NCBI GenBank assembly: GCA_041563475.1
Contig: JBFFMY010000004.1
Location: 1-64,000 of the forward strand
Reading direction: 5' to 3'
Origin: CAJXZP01 sp041563475
Lineage (GTDB): Bacteria > Bacteroidota > Bacteroidia > Flavobacteriales_G > Salibacteraceae
Length of the DNA stretch: 64,000 nucleotides
Position 1 is the first letter of the stretch, and the number at the start of each line of letters is the position of its first letter. Both the position numbers and the translations under genes were made by a program. Positions 1 to 8,864 of this stretch are shown here, piece after piece. Below the pieces are notes generated by a model. That model was not told the DNA's origin. It did no database searches and saw only the letters and a program-made list of their open reading frames with translations.

Positions 1-62
1 CCATGTATGCTGCGCTTTTTCGTCGGCCTGCGCCTTGCCCTCGAACCTGATCTGAGGTTATG
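1..62. other. GC-rich fragment at the left edge, unassigned
   Basis: The first 60 bases hold 34 G/C (57%), far above the AT-rich DNA that follows. Both strands stay open over part of it, but nothing is recognisable. It may be the end of a gene or of a dispersed intergenic repeat lying mostly outside the window. The arms AACCT and AGGTT flank a GATCTG core near its right end. No function is assigned. Confidence 0.3.
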
Positions 63-133
63 AAACCGCTTCTACCTCCACCAAAACGATATAAGAAGAA
101 TGTTTTTAAAGAAAGAGGTAATATCATAAAAGT

Positions 134-325
134 TTATTTCGTAGTAGAAATAGCAAAAGTGATGTTTCCATTGGGTAGAAACCCTACACATATTTCAAAT
201 GTGTAAATAGGAGGAGCCTTGAATAAATTTCGGAGGAGGAGTCTGGCTTTTATTTTGCCGTGAAACCCCAAAAAAATGACCAATTCAATTGCCGTAAGAA
301 AAATGATGATTAATTTGAGCTTCAA
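134..325 (-). CDS. Small putative membrane protein, TTG start
   Basis: This is a 63-residue frame opening with TTG two bases after the stop of the upstream acetyltransferase, a spacing typical of translational coupling. Residues 3-21 form one strongly hydrophobic segment, followed by a basic stretch and a short soluble tail. I recognise no family. The tight spacing on the same strand supports a real third gene of the unit, but the short length and TTG start leave clear doubt. Confidence 0.4.
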   Translation of the reverse strand: MKLKLIIIFLTAIELVIFLGFHGKIKARLLLRNLFKAPPIYTFEICVGFLPNGNITFAISTTK

Positions 326-327
326 GA

Positions 328-900
328 TTAATGATTCGGGTTTGTAATCGAATAAATAGCCATATCAATGAATTTACCATTGAAATAAATTAGGTTTTTT
401 AAATGGGCTTCTTTTGTAAATCCTAAAAGCTCTAGGAGAAAAATTGCGCCTCTATTATTCGGAAAAACCTTAGCATTAATGGTATGAAAATTTAAATGAG
501 AAAAACCAAAATTTACTATTTCAGTAACCGCTTCAATGGCAATTCTTTTCCCCCAAAATTGCACAGATAATTCTCCTCCAATCTCGGCTCGTAGATTATC
601 AAAATCAATACTATTAAAACCACAAGAACCAATAATAGCCGAAGTATTTTTGACCACTCCAGCCCAACCTATACCTTTCTTGTTTGCAAAGGCATTCTGT
701 GTTTTTTCTACCAATTCTTGTGCAGTCTCTAATTTCAGCATTTGTGGTCGGGCAATAAATCCATTCACTCTTCCATCCGCGCGCATTTTGAAAATTTCTT
801 CCGCATCAATCTCCTTTATTTCTCGTAATACCAAACGCTTTGTTTGCAATATGGGGAATTTCTCAAATACGGTACTGTTAATTTTCATTGGGAATATCAT
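328..900 (-). CDS. GNAT family N-acetyltransferase (RimJ/RimL-like)
   Basis: The 190-residue protein fits the Acetyltransf_3 branch of the GNAT superfamily, which moves acetyl from acetyl-CoA to an amine such as a protein N-terminus. The typical opening TKRLVLREI lies near residue 20. The late motif NRGAIFLLELLGF, near residue 150, corresponds to the acetyl-CoA-binding N-x-x-S/A helix and following strand. Length matches the family. The gene starts 3 bp after the Kunitz-type lipoprotein gene and ends 2 bp before a small membrane ORF, so the three look co-transcribed. The substrate cannot be told from sequence. Confidence 0.85.
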   Translation of the reverse strand: MIFPMKINSTVFEKFPILQTKRLVLREIKEIDAEEIFKMRADGRVNGFIARPQMLKLETAQELVEKTQNAFANKKGIGWAGVVKNTSAIIGSCGFNSIDFDNLRAEIGGELSVQFWGKRIAIEAVTEIVNFGFSHLNFHTINAKVFPNNRGAIFLLELLGFTKEAHLKNLIYFNGKFIDMAIYSITNPNH

Positions 901-903
901 TGT

Positions 904-1149
904 TTAATTACACTGACATTCTAAACATTCAGATTCCGTTGCAAATCCTTTTTCTGAACATCCAGAATATCCAATTTGCTCACATTTATTGGATTTTATG
1001 TTGTAAAACCATCGAACAAAATACGCTTGACAAGCTTCATTGGGAACGGTTTCCATGCACGTTGCAGTTTGATTGTTGGGACAATCTTTGGTGCAGGAAG
1101 CAAAACTTAAGAGATAGAATGACAAAGCAATGGGTAAAAAATATTTCAT
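904..1149 (-). CDS. Kunitz/BPTI-type serine protease inhibitor lipoprotein
   Basis: An 81-residue protein with a hydrophobic signal and a lipobox ending at Cys19 (FASC), so it is probably lipid-anchored. The rest is one Kunitz domain: Cys31-x8-Cys40-x15-Cys56-x7-Cys64 has the same spacings as bovine pancreatic trypsin inhibitor, and FYN (48-50) and YSGC (61-64) match its conserved FYN and YGGC. The last loop is shorter (x10 to Cys75, not x12), and Cys78/Cys80 replace the single final Cys. An extra Cys23 could form a fourth disulfide. The P1 position after Cys40 is Gln41, where BPTI has Lys, so trypsin-like specificity is uncertain. It heads a unit with a GNAT gene. Family call is confident; target is unknown. 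Confidence 0.82.
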   Translation of the reverse strand: MKYFLPIALSFYLLSFASCTKDCPNNQTATCMETVPNEACQAYFVRWFYNIKSNKCEQIGYSGCSEKGFATESECLECQCN

Positions 1150-1189
1150 GGCTTAAATGTATAAAACATACGGGTTGATGCAAACCGTT

Positions 1190-2983
1190 TTATTCAACAG
1201 AACTTTCTTTCAAATCAATTTCGTTGGGGAGTAAAAAAGTGTCGCTTTGAATGTAAAGCAACTCCGCAGTCTCAATTAATTTTTTTGTTATGTTGGCAAC
1301 GTTTGCGCTATCATTTGCCAAAGACGTAGCCATAATGCTAGATATTTTATGTTCGCGAATAAGTGTATCCAGTGAGCCATTTACCATTACATCAATGTTG
1401 GCTGATTTTTGTTTTAGGTGCTCTAATTTGTCTAAATGTAACTCTGGTTGGTCACTGTTTTGGGTGGCATAAATCTCACGTAAAACTTTGGACACCTTAT
1501 GCCTTAATCTTTCATATTCAGATTGAATATAAGTGTTTTCTGAATTCATATATAAATTCACGTTGTTTCGTAATCCTCGAATGTCTTTAATGGTTTCCAC
1601 TATTTTTCTATTGGCTAATTTTATATTCGTAAAAGCATCTATTGTGTTTTCAGACATCGTAAATTCACCTTGTGCCAGACTGGCATATTTAATGATTTTA
1701 CTGTAAATTAATTTCACTTTGTGATAGTAATAATCATCGATATCAATTTCCATTTCTGTACGAGATTTTTTTAGGATTTCTCTTAAATTTTCACTTCCCT
1801 GGATATCTTTTCGATGCAGATTCAAGCCATGGCTAACAATGTTAAACGTGGCTTGCTCAAAAAGTCTTTTACTTTCATCTAGAAGGGCCTTGAGTGCCGT
1901 TTGCGGATAGGCTAAAACAGAATCATTCAAAAATACAGGTTGATCAATTTGGTTTAATGTGTCAACTTCATCTACGAAAACCCGTTCTAAATGGCGAATT
2001 AATTTCTGAATAAGCGGAACCATTACAACCAAACCCAATACGTTGAATAGCGTATGAAAAATGGACAATTTGATAACGTAATTGGTTGTTTCTACTCCTA
2101 AGAAATCTGAAATAACATTTACAAACTGCCCAATCGGAACAATTAATATTAAGGCTATTACTCCTGTAGTTACATTAAAAATAAAATGGGCTCCGGCCAA
2201 TCTCTTTCCTGCCACATTGGATCCAAAAGCTCCGATTATAGCGGTAATAGTGGTTCCAATATTCGCCCCAATTGCCAAAGCCAAAGAGTTACTATAATCA
2301 ATTTGACCAGCGGCAAGAGCAGTAAGAATTAAAGCCATGGAGGCACTACTGGATTGAAGGATAAATGTTATTGCAATACCAATTAAGGTAAAAACTACAA
2401 GCCCCCATATCCCAGACACATTATAATCAGATAGGCTGAAGGAATCTTGATACGCATCAAACCCCTCCTTCATAAAATAGATACCTAGAAAGAAAAACCC
2501 TAACCCAGCCAGGATTCTACCAATAGCTTTTAAACTATTTGATTTTTGGAAAATGAAAATAATTCCAAATGCGAGAAGGGGTAGAGCTAAAGAAGAAACT
2601 TTAAAATTGAGGCCCAAAAAGGCTACTAACCAAGTTGTTGCCGTGGTTCCCAGATTAGCGCCAAATATTATTCCAATACCTGCTTCGAATCCAATTAAAC
2701 CCGCACTAATAAAGGATATGGTAACAACAGAAATTAAAGAGCTAGATTGTAAAACAGCGGTCACTAAAAAACCAATACCCAAACTTTTGTACAGTCTGTC
2801 GGTAGATTTTTGAAGTAGTTTTTGCAATGGGCCTTTTACAAAGGCGTTGAACCCTTCTTCGAGCAAAATCATTCCAAAAAGTAAAATGGCAACCCCAGCG
2901 GCAACTTGCTCAAAATTGGGACTAATAAAAAATGCCCATCCCAAAAAAATTAACAATCCAGGAAAAATAAATTTTTTAATCAT
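1190..2983 (-). CDS. Na/Pi cotransporter family protein with PhoU-like domain
   Basis: About 597 residues from the ATG at 2983; the longer frame from a TTG at 3001 adds only six residues. Two inverted Na/Pi cotransporter repeats are visible, each carrying the QSSS signature (near residues 79 and 210), with many membrane helices up to about residue 330. The C-terminal 250 residues are soluble and helical, as in the PhoU-like domain of YjbB/NptA-type proteins. The expected role is sodium-coupled phosphate movement across the inner membrane. Neighbours do not add to the assignment. Confidence 0.88.
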   Translation of the reverse strand: MIKKFIFPGLLIFLGWAFFISPNFEQVAAGVAILLFGMILLEEGFNAFVKGPLQKLLQKSTDRLYKSLGIGFLVTAVLQSSSLISVVTISFISAGLIGFEAGIGIIFGANLGTTATTWLVAFLGLNFKVSSLALPLLAFGIIFIFQKSNSLKAIGRILAGLGFFFLGIYFMKEGFDAYQDSFSLSDYNVSGIWGLVVFTLIGIAITFILQSSSASMALILTALAAGQIDYSNSLALAIGANIGTTITAIIGAFGSNVAGKRLAGAHFIFNVTTGVIALILIVPIGQFVNVISDFLGVETTNYVIKLSIFHTLFNVLGLVVMVPLIQKLIRHLERVFVDEVDTLNQIDQPVFLNDSVLAYPQTALKALLDESKRLFEQATFNIVSHGLNLHRKDIQGSENLREILKKSRTEMEIDIDDYYYHKVKLIYSKIIKYASLAQGEFTMSENTIDAFTNIKLANRKIVETIKDIRGLRNNVNLYMNSENTYIQSEYERLRHKVSKVLREIYATQNSDQPELHLDKLEHLKQKSANIDVMVNGSLDTLIREHKISSIMATSLANDSANVANITKKLIETAELLYIQSDTFLLPNEIDLKESSVE

Positions 2984-3102
2984 GAATAATTTGGTATTCA
3001 AATGTGAATACCAAATTAAAACTTAATCGGATAATTTACCCCAAGATATTCTTGGAATGTTCATGGGAACTTGAGAACGTAGCTTGAGTGACATTTATTT
3101 GT

Positions 3103-3492
3103 TTATAAGTCAATGTTTTTAGTGATGTCACCCTTAAAAGCATGTTGCAATAAAATTTCCATAGGGATAATTTCAAGGGTTTTTTCGTTTGTTGCTTCCA
3201 ATACCACCAAGGGCGCCATTCCATTATTATGTGCTTGTAAAAAACGAACAGCTACTAAACACCATTTCTCACCTGGTTTGACTCCGGGGAAATTCCATTG
3301 TGGAATGGGTGTGGATAGGTCATTCCCAACCGCTTTTGAAAAGGCTAAAAACTCTGCTGTGGCAACAATGCACACGGAGTGTAAACCAGGGTCTTCTTCG
3401 GTCACATTGCAGCACCCATCTCTAAAGAAACCCGTTACGGGCTTTGTGCTGCATGGAATTAGCGGCTGGCCAAATACGTTGGTTTGATTCAT
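3103..3492 (-). CDS. DUF2237 family protein
   Basis: This 129-residue soluble protein matches the DUF2237 family along its length: NVFGQPLIPC at the start, TGFFRDGCC near residue 20, a GNDLSTP block in the middle, PGEKWCLVAVRF and VVLEATNEKTLE later. Cys14, the CC pair and the late Cys are conserved features. The family has no established function. It stands alone, divergent from thiL. The family call is firm; the role is not known. Confidence 0.85.
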   Translation of the reverse strand: MNQTNVFGQPLIPCSTKPVTGFFRDGCCNVTEEDPGLHSVCIVATAEFLAFSKAVGNDLSTPIPQWNFPGVKPGEKWCLVAVRFLQAHNNGMAPLVVLEATNEKTLEIIPMEILLQHAFKGDITKNIDL

Positions 3493-3621
3493 AGCATTAA
3501 TTTTTTCGAAAATACTGAATTCTTCTAGTTATGGATATGTGGATTGAATAATTCGTGGAAGTTTTCAAAAAAATACAGCTTCAATTTTGCCTAATAAGGT
3601 CGTTAACCGCACGGGTTAAAC

Positions 3622-3629
3622 TAATTTTG
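3622..3629 (+). promoter_or_regulatory. -7 box of the thiL promoter, 4 nt before the ATG
   Basis: TAATTTTG matches the Bacteroidota -7 consensus TAnnTTTG exactly and ends only four bases before the thiL ATG at 3634. A transcript from it would have almost no 5' leader. No TTTG -33 box is seen at the usual distance. Confidence 0.5.
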
Positions 3630-3633
3630 CGCC

Positions 3634-4695
3634 ATGTTAGAAAATAAAAATGAAGCAACCTCAAAATTAGAGGTTTTAGGTGAGTTTGGTTTGATTGAAA
3701 ACCTAACCAATGGGTTTGAAAAAAAACAAAAAAGTACCATTAAGGCTATCGGAGATGATGCCGCAGTAATTAATAATGGGGCAGAAGACACCGTTATTTC
3801 TACGGATATGTTGGTGGAAGGTGTACATTTTGACGTAACCTATATGCCGCTAAAACATTTGGGATACAAGGCTGTTGTGGTGAATCTTTCAGATATTTAT
3901 GCGATGAATGCTACTCCAAAACAAATCACCGTTTCAATAGCTGTTTCTAGTCGGTATACTGTTGAAGCCTTAGAGGAAATATATTCAGGAATCAAGCAAG
4001 CATGTGAATTATATAAAATTGATTTGATTGGTGGGGATACCACTTCTTCTTTAAAGGGATTGGTGTTAAGTTTAACGTCAATTGGATCGGCACCTAGTCA
4101 AGATTTGGTGTACCGTAATGGGGCGAAGGAAAATGATTTGATATGTGTTTCGGGCGATTTAGGCGGTGCATATATGGGACTTCAAGTTCTCGAACGTGAA
4201 AAGGCAGTTTTTAGGGCGAATCCAAATATGCAACCAGATATGACGGGTAATGAATACGTTTTAGAGCGCCAGTTGAAACCCGAAGCGAGAAGAGATGTGA
4301 TTAAAGCACTCAAGGACATGCATGTTTTGCCGACTTCAATGATTGATATATCGGATGGATTAGCTTCCGAAATCATGCATATTTGCAAGCAGAGTGCTGT
4401 AGGGGCTCAAATTTATGAAGATAAATTACCTATTGATTATCATACGTATAAAGTAGCGGAAGATTTTAACTTTAATGCGACCACTGCCGCTTTAAACGGA
4501 GGAGAAGACTACGAACTATTATTCACAATATCCCAAAAAGATTTTGAGGTGGTGAAAGGTATTCCTGGTATTGCTATTATTGGGCATATTACGGGTGAGA
4601 AATCTAGAATTTCAATGGTGTCTAGAAGCGAACAGGTTATAGAATTACAAGCTCAAGGGTGGAATGCATTTCGCAATAAATCTGAAAACGATTAG
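3634..4695 (+). CDS. thiL: Thiamine-phosphate kinase
   Basis: The 353-residue cytoplasmic enzyme phosphorylates thiamine monophosphate to thiamine diphosphate with ATP, the last step of cofactor synthesis. GDDAAV at 40-45, STDMLVEGVHF at 56-66, the following NLSDIYAMNA and the GGDTT block are classic ThiL/PurM-fold motifs for Mg-ATP binding; DISDGL and GGEDYEL follow in the C-terminal half. Length is typical. The ATG at 3634 lies four bases after a perfect -7 box, suggesting leaderless or near-leaderless mRNA. frr follows after 48 bases. Confidence 0.95.
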   Translation: MLENKNEATSKLEVLGEFGLIENLTNGFEKKQKSTIKAIGDDAAVINNGAEDTVISTDMLVEGVHFDVTYMPLKHLGYKAVVVNLSDIYAMNATPKQITVSIAVSSRYTVEALEEIYSGIKQACELYKIDLIGGDTTSSLKGLVLSLTSIGSAPSQDLVYRNGAKENDLICVSGDLGGAYMGLQVLEREKAVFRANPNMQPDMTGNEYVLERQLKPEARRDVIKALKDMHVLPTSMIDISDGLASEIMHICKQSAVGAQIYEDKLPIDYHTYKVAEDFNFNATTAALNGGEDYELLFTISQKDFEVVKGIPGIAIIGHITGEKSRISMVSRSEQVIELQAQGWNAFRNKSEND

Positions 4696-4743
4696 GCAAA
4701 AGCAATTCAAAATTGTTTATTTGTAGTCATAAGAATTATACTC

Positions 4744-5307
4744 ATGGAAGAAGAATTAGAAATGATTTTTGATATGGCCAAAGAGCATATGGATGCTGGA
4801 ATTGACCATTTGAAAAAGGAGCTTTTAAAAATTAGAACAGGACGTGCTAATCCCGTAATGTTAAGTAGCGTAAAAGTGGAGTATTATGGCTCGCTCACGC
4901 CACTGAGTCAAGTGTCAAACATCAATACCCCAGATGCGCATACTTTAGTAATCCAGCCTTTTGAAAAACCACTTTTGCAAGAAATTGAAAGAACAATAAT
5001 TAATTCTAACTTGGGATTAAATCCGCAAAACAATGGAGAGGTAATTATTATTAATGTTCCAGCTTTAACCGAAGAAAGAAGAAGAGATTTAGCGAAACAA
5101 GCCAAAGCTGAAGGCGAAACTGCCAAGGTGAGTATCCGTGCGGCTCGTCATGAAGCTTTGCAGGAAATTAAGAAACTGAAAGATGAACATCTTTCTGAAG
5201 ATTCGGCACGAGATGCGGAAGATGAAATTCAAAAAAGAACCGATGCGCATTCTAAAACCATTGATTCTTTGATAGCAGATAAAGAAACCGATATAATGAA
5301 ATTATAG
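4744..5307 (+). CDS. frr: Ribosome recycling factor
   Basis: The 187-residue protein (family about 185) splits post-termination ribosomes together with EF-G. The RRF signature is clear: LLKIRTGRANPVML near residues 27-40, YYGSLTPLSQVSNI in the middle, the NPQNNGEVI turn, and the conserved C-terminal three-helix-bundle block around LTEERRRDLAKQAK. In many bacteria frr follows pyrH; here it follows thiL. A terminator hairpin lies just downstream at 5329-5363. Confidence 0.96.
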   Translation: MEEELEMIFDMAKEHMDAGIDHLKKELLKIRTGRANPVMLSSVKVEYYGSLTPLSQVSNINTPDAHTLVIQPFEKPLLQEIERTIINSNLGLNPQNNGEVIIINVPALTEERRRDLAKQAKAEGETAKVSIRAARHEALQEIKKLKDEHLSEDSARDAEDEIQKRTDAHSKTIDSLIADKETDIMKL

Positions 5308-5328
5308 TTGCATTAAACAAATTCGTAT

Positions 5329-5363
5329 AAAAAAGGGTGGTCATTTGAGATTACCCTTTTTTT
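5329..5363 (+). terminator. Rho-independent terminator after frr
   Basis: AAAAAAGGGT (5329-5338) pairs with ACCCTTTTTTT (5353-5363) around a 14-base loop, giving a stem closed by A/U pairs with a T-run. It lies between frr and ansA. Confidence 0.7.
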
Positions 5364-5376
5364 ATGTAGTGAATCC

Positions 5377-5408
5377 TTGCATTTTGCAGAGGTCAGCAAG
5401 TATATTTG
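5377..5408 (+). promoter_or_regulatory. Promoter of the asparaginase gene
   Basis: TATATTTG at 5401-5408 fits the TAnnTTTG -7 consensus, with TTG at 5377-5379 about 21 bases upstream as a possible -33 element. The start codon lies 18 bases after the box. Confidence 0.5.
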
Positions 5409-5426
5409 AGGTTCTAAAAACACAAC

Positions 5427-6458
5427 ATGCAACAACCTTCCAAAGTATTGATGATTTATACGGGCGGTACCATTGGTATGGTTGAAGAAGTGGATTCCAA
5501 AACTTTGCATCCCTTTGATTTTAGTCAAATTACTCAAGAAATTCCTGAGCTTTTAAAGCTTAATTGTGAAATCACAACTATTTCGTTTGATAACCCAATT
5601 GATTCTTCGGATGTTTCTACGGATGATTGGAATTATTTGGGCGAATTAATTGTGAAAAATTACACTAAATACGATGGGTTTTTAATTCTTCATGGAACCG
5701 ATACAATGGCTTATACTGCATCGGCCTTAAGTTTTATGTTGGAGGGATTAAACAAACCGGTAGTTTTAACGGGCTCACAATTACCCATTGGTGTCTTACG
5801 AACCGATGGAAAAGAAAATTTGCTTACCGCTATTGAAATAGCGAGTGATAAATATCCAGATGGAAAGCCTAAAGTAGCTGAGGTGGTTATCTACTTCGAG
5901 TACAAATTATTGAGAGGAAATAGGACGCATAAATCAAGCACATCTCATTTTGACGCATTTAATTCCCCAAACTTTCGAGTCTTAGCTGAAGCTGGAGTGA
6001 ATATTGAATATAAAAATCATCATCTACCCCCTTTTGGAGATGGAAATATTAACCTAGTGAAATTATGCAGTCAGGGCATTTTTATCCTGCCTGTATTTCC
6101 GGGCATGTCTCAACAACAGGTGGAGGCAGTTATAGAAAGTGAACATAATTGGGCTATTTTACTTATGACATTTGGCGCGGGAAACGTTCCTATGATTCCT
6201 TGGTTTTTAAAAGCTATTCAAAAAGCAATTGAAAATCAAAAGGTGCTTGTGAATATTACCCAATGCCAAAAGGGAAAAGTGAATATGAGCTTATATCAAA
6301 ATGGAAGGGTTTTGAGTGATTTAGGCGTGATCAGCGGAAGTGATATAACTGCAGAGGCTGCCCTTACCAAATTGATGTATTTAAAAGAAAAAAGTCTCTC
6401 CATTCAGGAATTAAAAAAAGAATTTGTTAAACCGCTTCGAGGTGAATTAACCGAATAA
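5427..6458 (+). CDS. ansA: Type I L-asparaginase
   Basis: The 343-residue protein hydrolyses asparagine to aspartate and ammonia. Catalytic blocks are visible: TGGTIG at 12-17 with the nucleophilic Thr, and HGTDTM at 89-94 with the second Thr-Asp pair; a Lys in the DGKEN segment completes the usual site. Absence of a signal peptide fits the cytoplasmic type I (AnsA) enzyme. It is followed after 2 bp by the TPR membrane protein gene, so the two are probably co-transcribed. Confidence 0.92.
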   Translation: MQQPSKVLMIYTGGTIGMVEEVDSKTLHPFDFSQITQEIPELLKLNCEITTISFDNPIDSSDVSTDDWNYLGELIVKNYTKYDGFLILHGTDTMAYTASALSFMLEGLNKPVVLTGSQLPIGVLRTDGKENLLTAIEIASDKYPDGKPKVAEVVIYFEYKLLRGNRTHKSSTSHFDAFNSPNFRVLAEAGVNIEYKNHHLPPFGDGNINLVKLCSQGIFILPVFPGMSQQQVEAVIESEHNWAILLMTFGAGNVPMIPWFLKAIQKAIENQKVLVNITQCQKGKVNMSLYQNGRVLSDLGVISGSDITAEAALTKLMYLKEKSLSIQELKKEFVKPLRGELTE

Positions 6459-6460
6459 TT

Positions 6461-8554
6461 ATGGCCAGAAAAAAGCCGAATAAAACTAAAGAAATGGATG
6501 TAGTAGAATCAATTGCTGATTCTAGCCCTTCAAAAGAAATGAATACTCAAAACCCAAATTGGAAATACTTTTTCGTGATTATGGGGTTTATTGTTTATGC
6601 CACTACATTTGATTTTGGGTACGTTCTAGATGATAAAATTGTAATTACTTCAAACCAAATTACCACCCAAGGGTTAAGTAAAATGTTTGATCATTTCTTT
6701 TACGATTCCATGGATGGATTTTGGGCCGAACAATATGGAGTGTCGGTAGAGGAATTAAAGAAAAGTGCTTTAGTGGCCGGAGGGAGGTATCGACCGCTTT
6801 CTTTGGTAACATATTCAATAGAGTGGGGTATTTTCGGAAGAAATCCAGGCTTGAGTCATATTATTAACGCCTTGCTTTATGGTTTGACCGGATTAATTCT
6901 GTTCTCTTTTTTACAAAAGTTATTTCCAAAATCCCAACAAAAACCCATTTGGGAATCGATTCCTGCATGGGCTACACTATTGTTTATGGCACATCCATTA
7001 CATGTTGAGGTAGTGGCAAATATTAAAAGTAGAGATGAAATTTTAAGCTTATTGTTTGGGCTATGGTCCCTTTCCTGCATCATTGATTATACCAAAACAA
7101 AATCACCAAAACCTTTGGTATGGTCGGCTATTTTGTTGTTTCTGAGTTTGCTCTCAAAAGAAACAACCATTGCATTTGTGGCTCTTGGACCCTTGATGCT
7201 CTATTTTTTCAATTTAGGAGATTCCAAAACTACCCGGAATTCCTTTTTTGCCCTTCTTGGAGCTGGTGCAGTTTATACGGTTATTCGTTTTATGGTGATT
7301 GGCTCACCAGGCGAATCTATTGCAGACGAATTAATGAATAATCCGTTTTTAAATGCAAATGAAAGTGAACGAATTGCGACTATATTTTTAATTCTGGCAG
7401 CCTATGTAAAACTCTTGTTTTTACCATTCCCGCTTACACACGATTACTATCCCTATCACTTACCGTTTTTGCCCGAAGCAGAACATTATGCTACTTGGTC
7501 AAGTTTAGGTGCTTTAGCTGGTGTGTTACTCATATTAGTATTGTTAGTTGTCATTGTTAGAGGCTTTAAATCAAAAAGTATTTATGCGTTTTTGGCGTTA
7601 TTTTTTCTGGGAACAAGTATTTTAATCTCCAATTTATTTTTTCCAATTGGGGTATTTATGAATGAACGATTCATGTATATACCATCCATTGCATGGGCTA
7701 TAGGCGTGGTTTATTTTGTATTGGAAACATTGCCAAATGCTGTAAAGGGTTTTTCTAAACAAGTTTCGGTGTATGCATTAGTTGCGGTGGTAGTCGTGTT
7801 TAATGGATTAAGTATTGGGAGAAGTAGCGCTTGGGAATCTGATTTAACCTTGGCATTAGCAGATGTAGGAGTTTCTACGGGTAGCGCCAAAGTAAATATG
7901 AGCGCTGGCGATGCTTTATTAAAAGAGCTGGATTATGTAGAGAATGAAAATGAACGCGTGGAAATTATAAATGAGGCCTACGCTTATTTGAAAAAATCTT
8001 TAGAGATTTATCCGGAGTTTTTCCCACCTTTAGATTTATTGGGGAAACTATATTATGAATCCGCTAATTATCCAGAAGCCATAAAATTTTACGGCTATTG
8101 TGCAGATCGTAAACCGGGCAATAAGCAGTTTGTTAATAATATTTTCTATGTTGGAAATAAATTGGCGATGGAAAAAAGGTATGAAGAAGCATTGAAAGCC
8201 TATGATGTGGCATTGGCCTATTCTCCAGAAGAAAAGGGATACTTATTAGCTGCTGCTGAAATCGCGGCTAAGAACCAACAAAATCCATCTCGTGCTTTAC
8301 CGTATATGGAACGCGCTTATAAATTATATTCTTCCGATATTGAGGTTGCAGAAAAATTAGGCATAAATTACGCTATGTTGAATAATTTTGAAGGGGCTAT
8401 TCAAATATTAGAACCATTACATCAGGCAAATCCTACAAATGCTAGTATTATGAGAAATTTGGGGATTGCTTATTATAACGCGGGTCAAACGCAAATGGGA
8501 TTGTCATTAATAAGTCAAAGTGACGCTTTAAACTCCAAATCCACTAACCCTTAA
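6461..8554 (+). CDS. Membrane protein with C-terminal TPR repeats (TMTC-like)
   Basis: A 697-residue protein. After a charged cytoplasmic N-terminus there are about ten hydrophobic segments between residues 33 and 450, with a DDKI motif after the first helix and an EV-x-x-I-KSRDE loop, as in polytopic GT-C/TMTC-like proteins (DUF1736 region). Residues 490-690 are TPR-like helical repeats (YPEFFPPLDLLGKLYYES, and AYDVALAYSPEEKG). Such proteins may act in protein O-mannosylation or surface-protein biogenesis, but no activity can be assigned. It starts 2 bp after ansA. Confidence 0.72.
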   Translation: MARKKPNKTKEMDVVESIADSSPSKEMNTQNPNWKYFFVIMGFIVYATTFDFGYVLDDKIVITSNQITTQGLSKMFDHFFYDSMDGFWAEQYGVSVEELKKSALVAGGRYRPLSLVTYSIEWGIFGRNPGLSHIINALLYGLTGLILFSFLQKLFPKSQQKPIWESIPAWATLLFMAHPLHVEVVANIKSRDEILSLLFGLWSLSCIIDYTKTKSPKPLVWSAILLFLSLLSKETTIAFVALGPLMLYFFNLGDSKTTRNSFFALLGAGAVYTVIRFMVIGSPGESIADELMNNPFLNANESERIATIFLILAAYVKLLFLPFPLTHDYYPYHLPFLPEAEHYATWSSLGALAGVLLILVLLVVIVRGFKSKSIYAFLALFFLGTSILISNLFFPIGVFMNERFMYIPSIAWAIGVVYFVLETLPNAVKGFSKQVSVYALVAVVVVFNGLSIGRSSAWESDLTLALADVGVSTGSAKVNMSAGDALLKELDYVENENERVEIINEAYAYLKKSLEIYPEFFPPLDLLGKLYYESANYPEAIKFYGYCADRKPGNKQFVNNIFYVGNKLAMEKRYEEALKAYDVALAYSPEEKGYLLAAAEIAAKNQQNPSRALPYMERAYKLYSSDIEVAEKLGINYAMLNNFEGAIQILEPLHQANPTNASIMRNLGIAYYNAGQTQMGLSLISQSDALNSKSTNP

Positions 8555-8719
8555 AATAAATTTACGTTAACATTAGCAAATCCCATAAATTAAAACTCGT
8601 GTGAATTATTGGAAAAATGTATTATTGCGTCCTTCTACGAAATCAATTTCTATCTGTGTGTAGAATTTAATTTTTTTGTAGTTTAGTGGCCGTTAAAAAG
8701 CATAGCTTGGTCACGTATT

Positions 8720-8806
8720 GGAGAGGTGGCCGAGTGGCTTAAGGCGCACGCTTGGAAAGCGTGTGTACTCGAAAGGGTACCGAGGGTTCGAATCCCTCTC
8801 TCTCCG
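8720..8806 (+). tRNA. tRNA-Ser (anticodon GGA)
   Basis: An 87-nt class II tRNA. The acceptor stem GGAGAGG pairs with TCTCTCC with one G-U pair, discriminator G at 8806. The anticodon stem CACGC/GCGTG closes a TTGGAAA loop with anticodon GGA; there is a long variable arm and a GAGGG/CCCTC T-stem around TTCGAAT. CCA is not encoded. Confidence 0.96.
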
Positions 8807-8864
8807 CTGAATGAGTGAACAATTAAAATAAATAGAAAACAAGTATTATTAAATCTAATCGATC

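Noticed and set aside
1150..1189. Terminator between the Na/Pi gene and the Kunitz gene
   Set aside because: ACGG/CCGT arms are present but the stem has a mismatch and the T-run is poor on the relevant strand.
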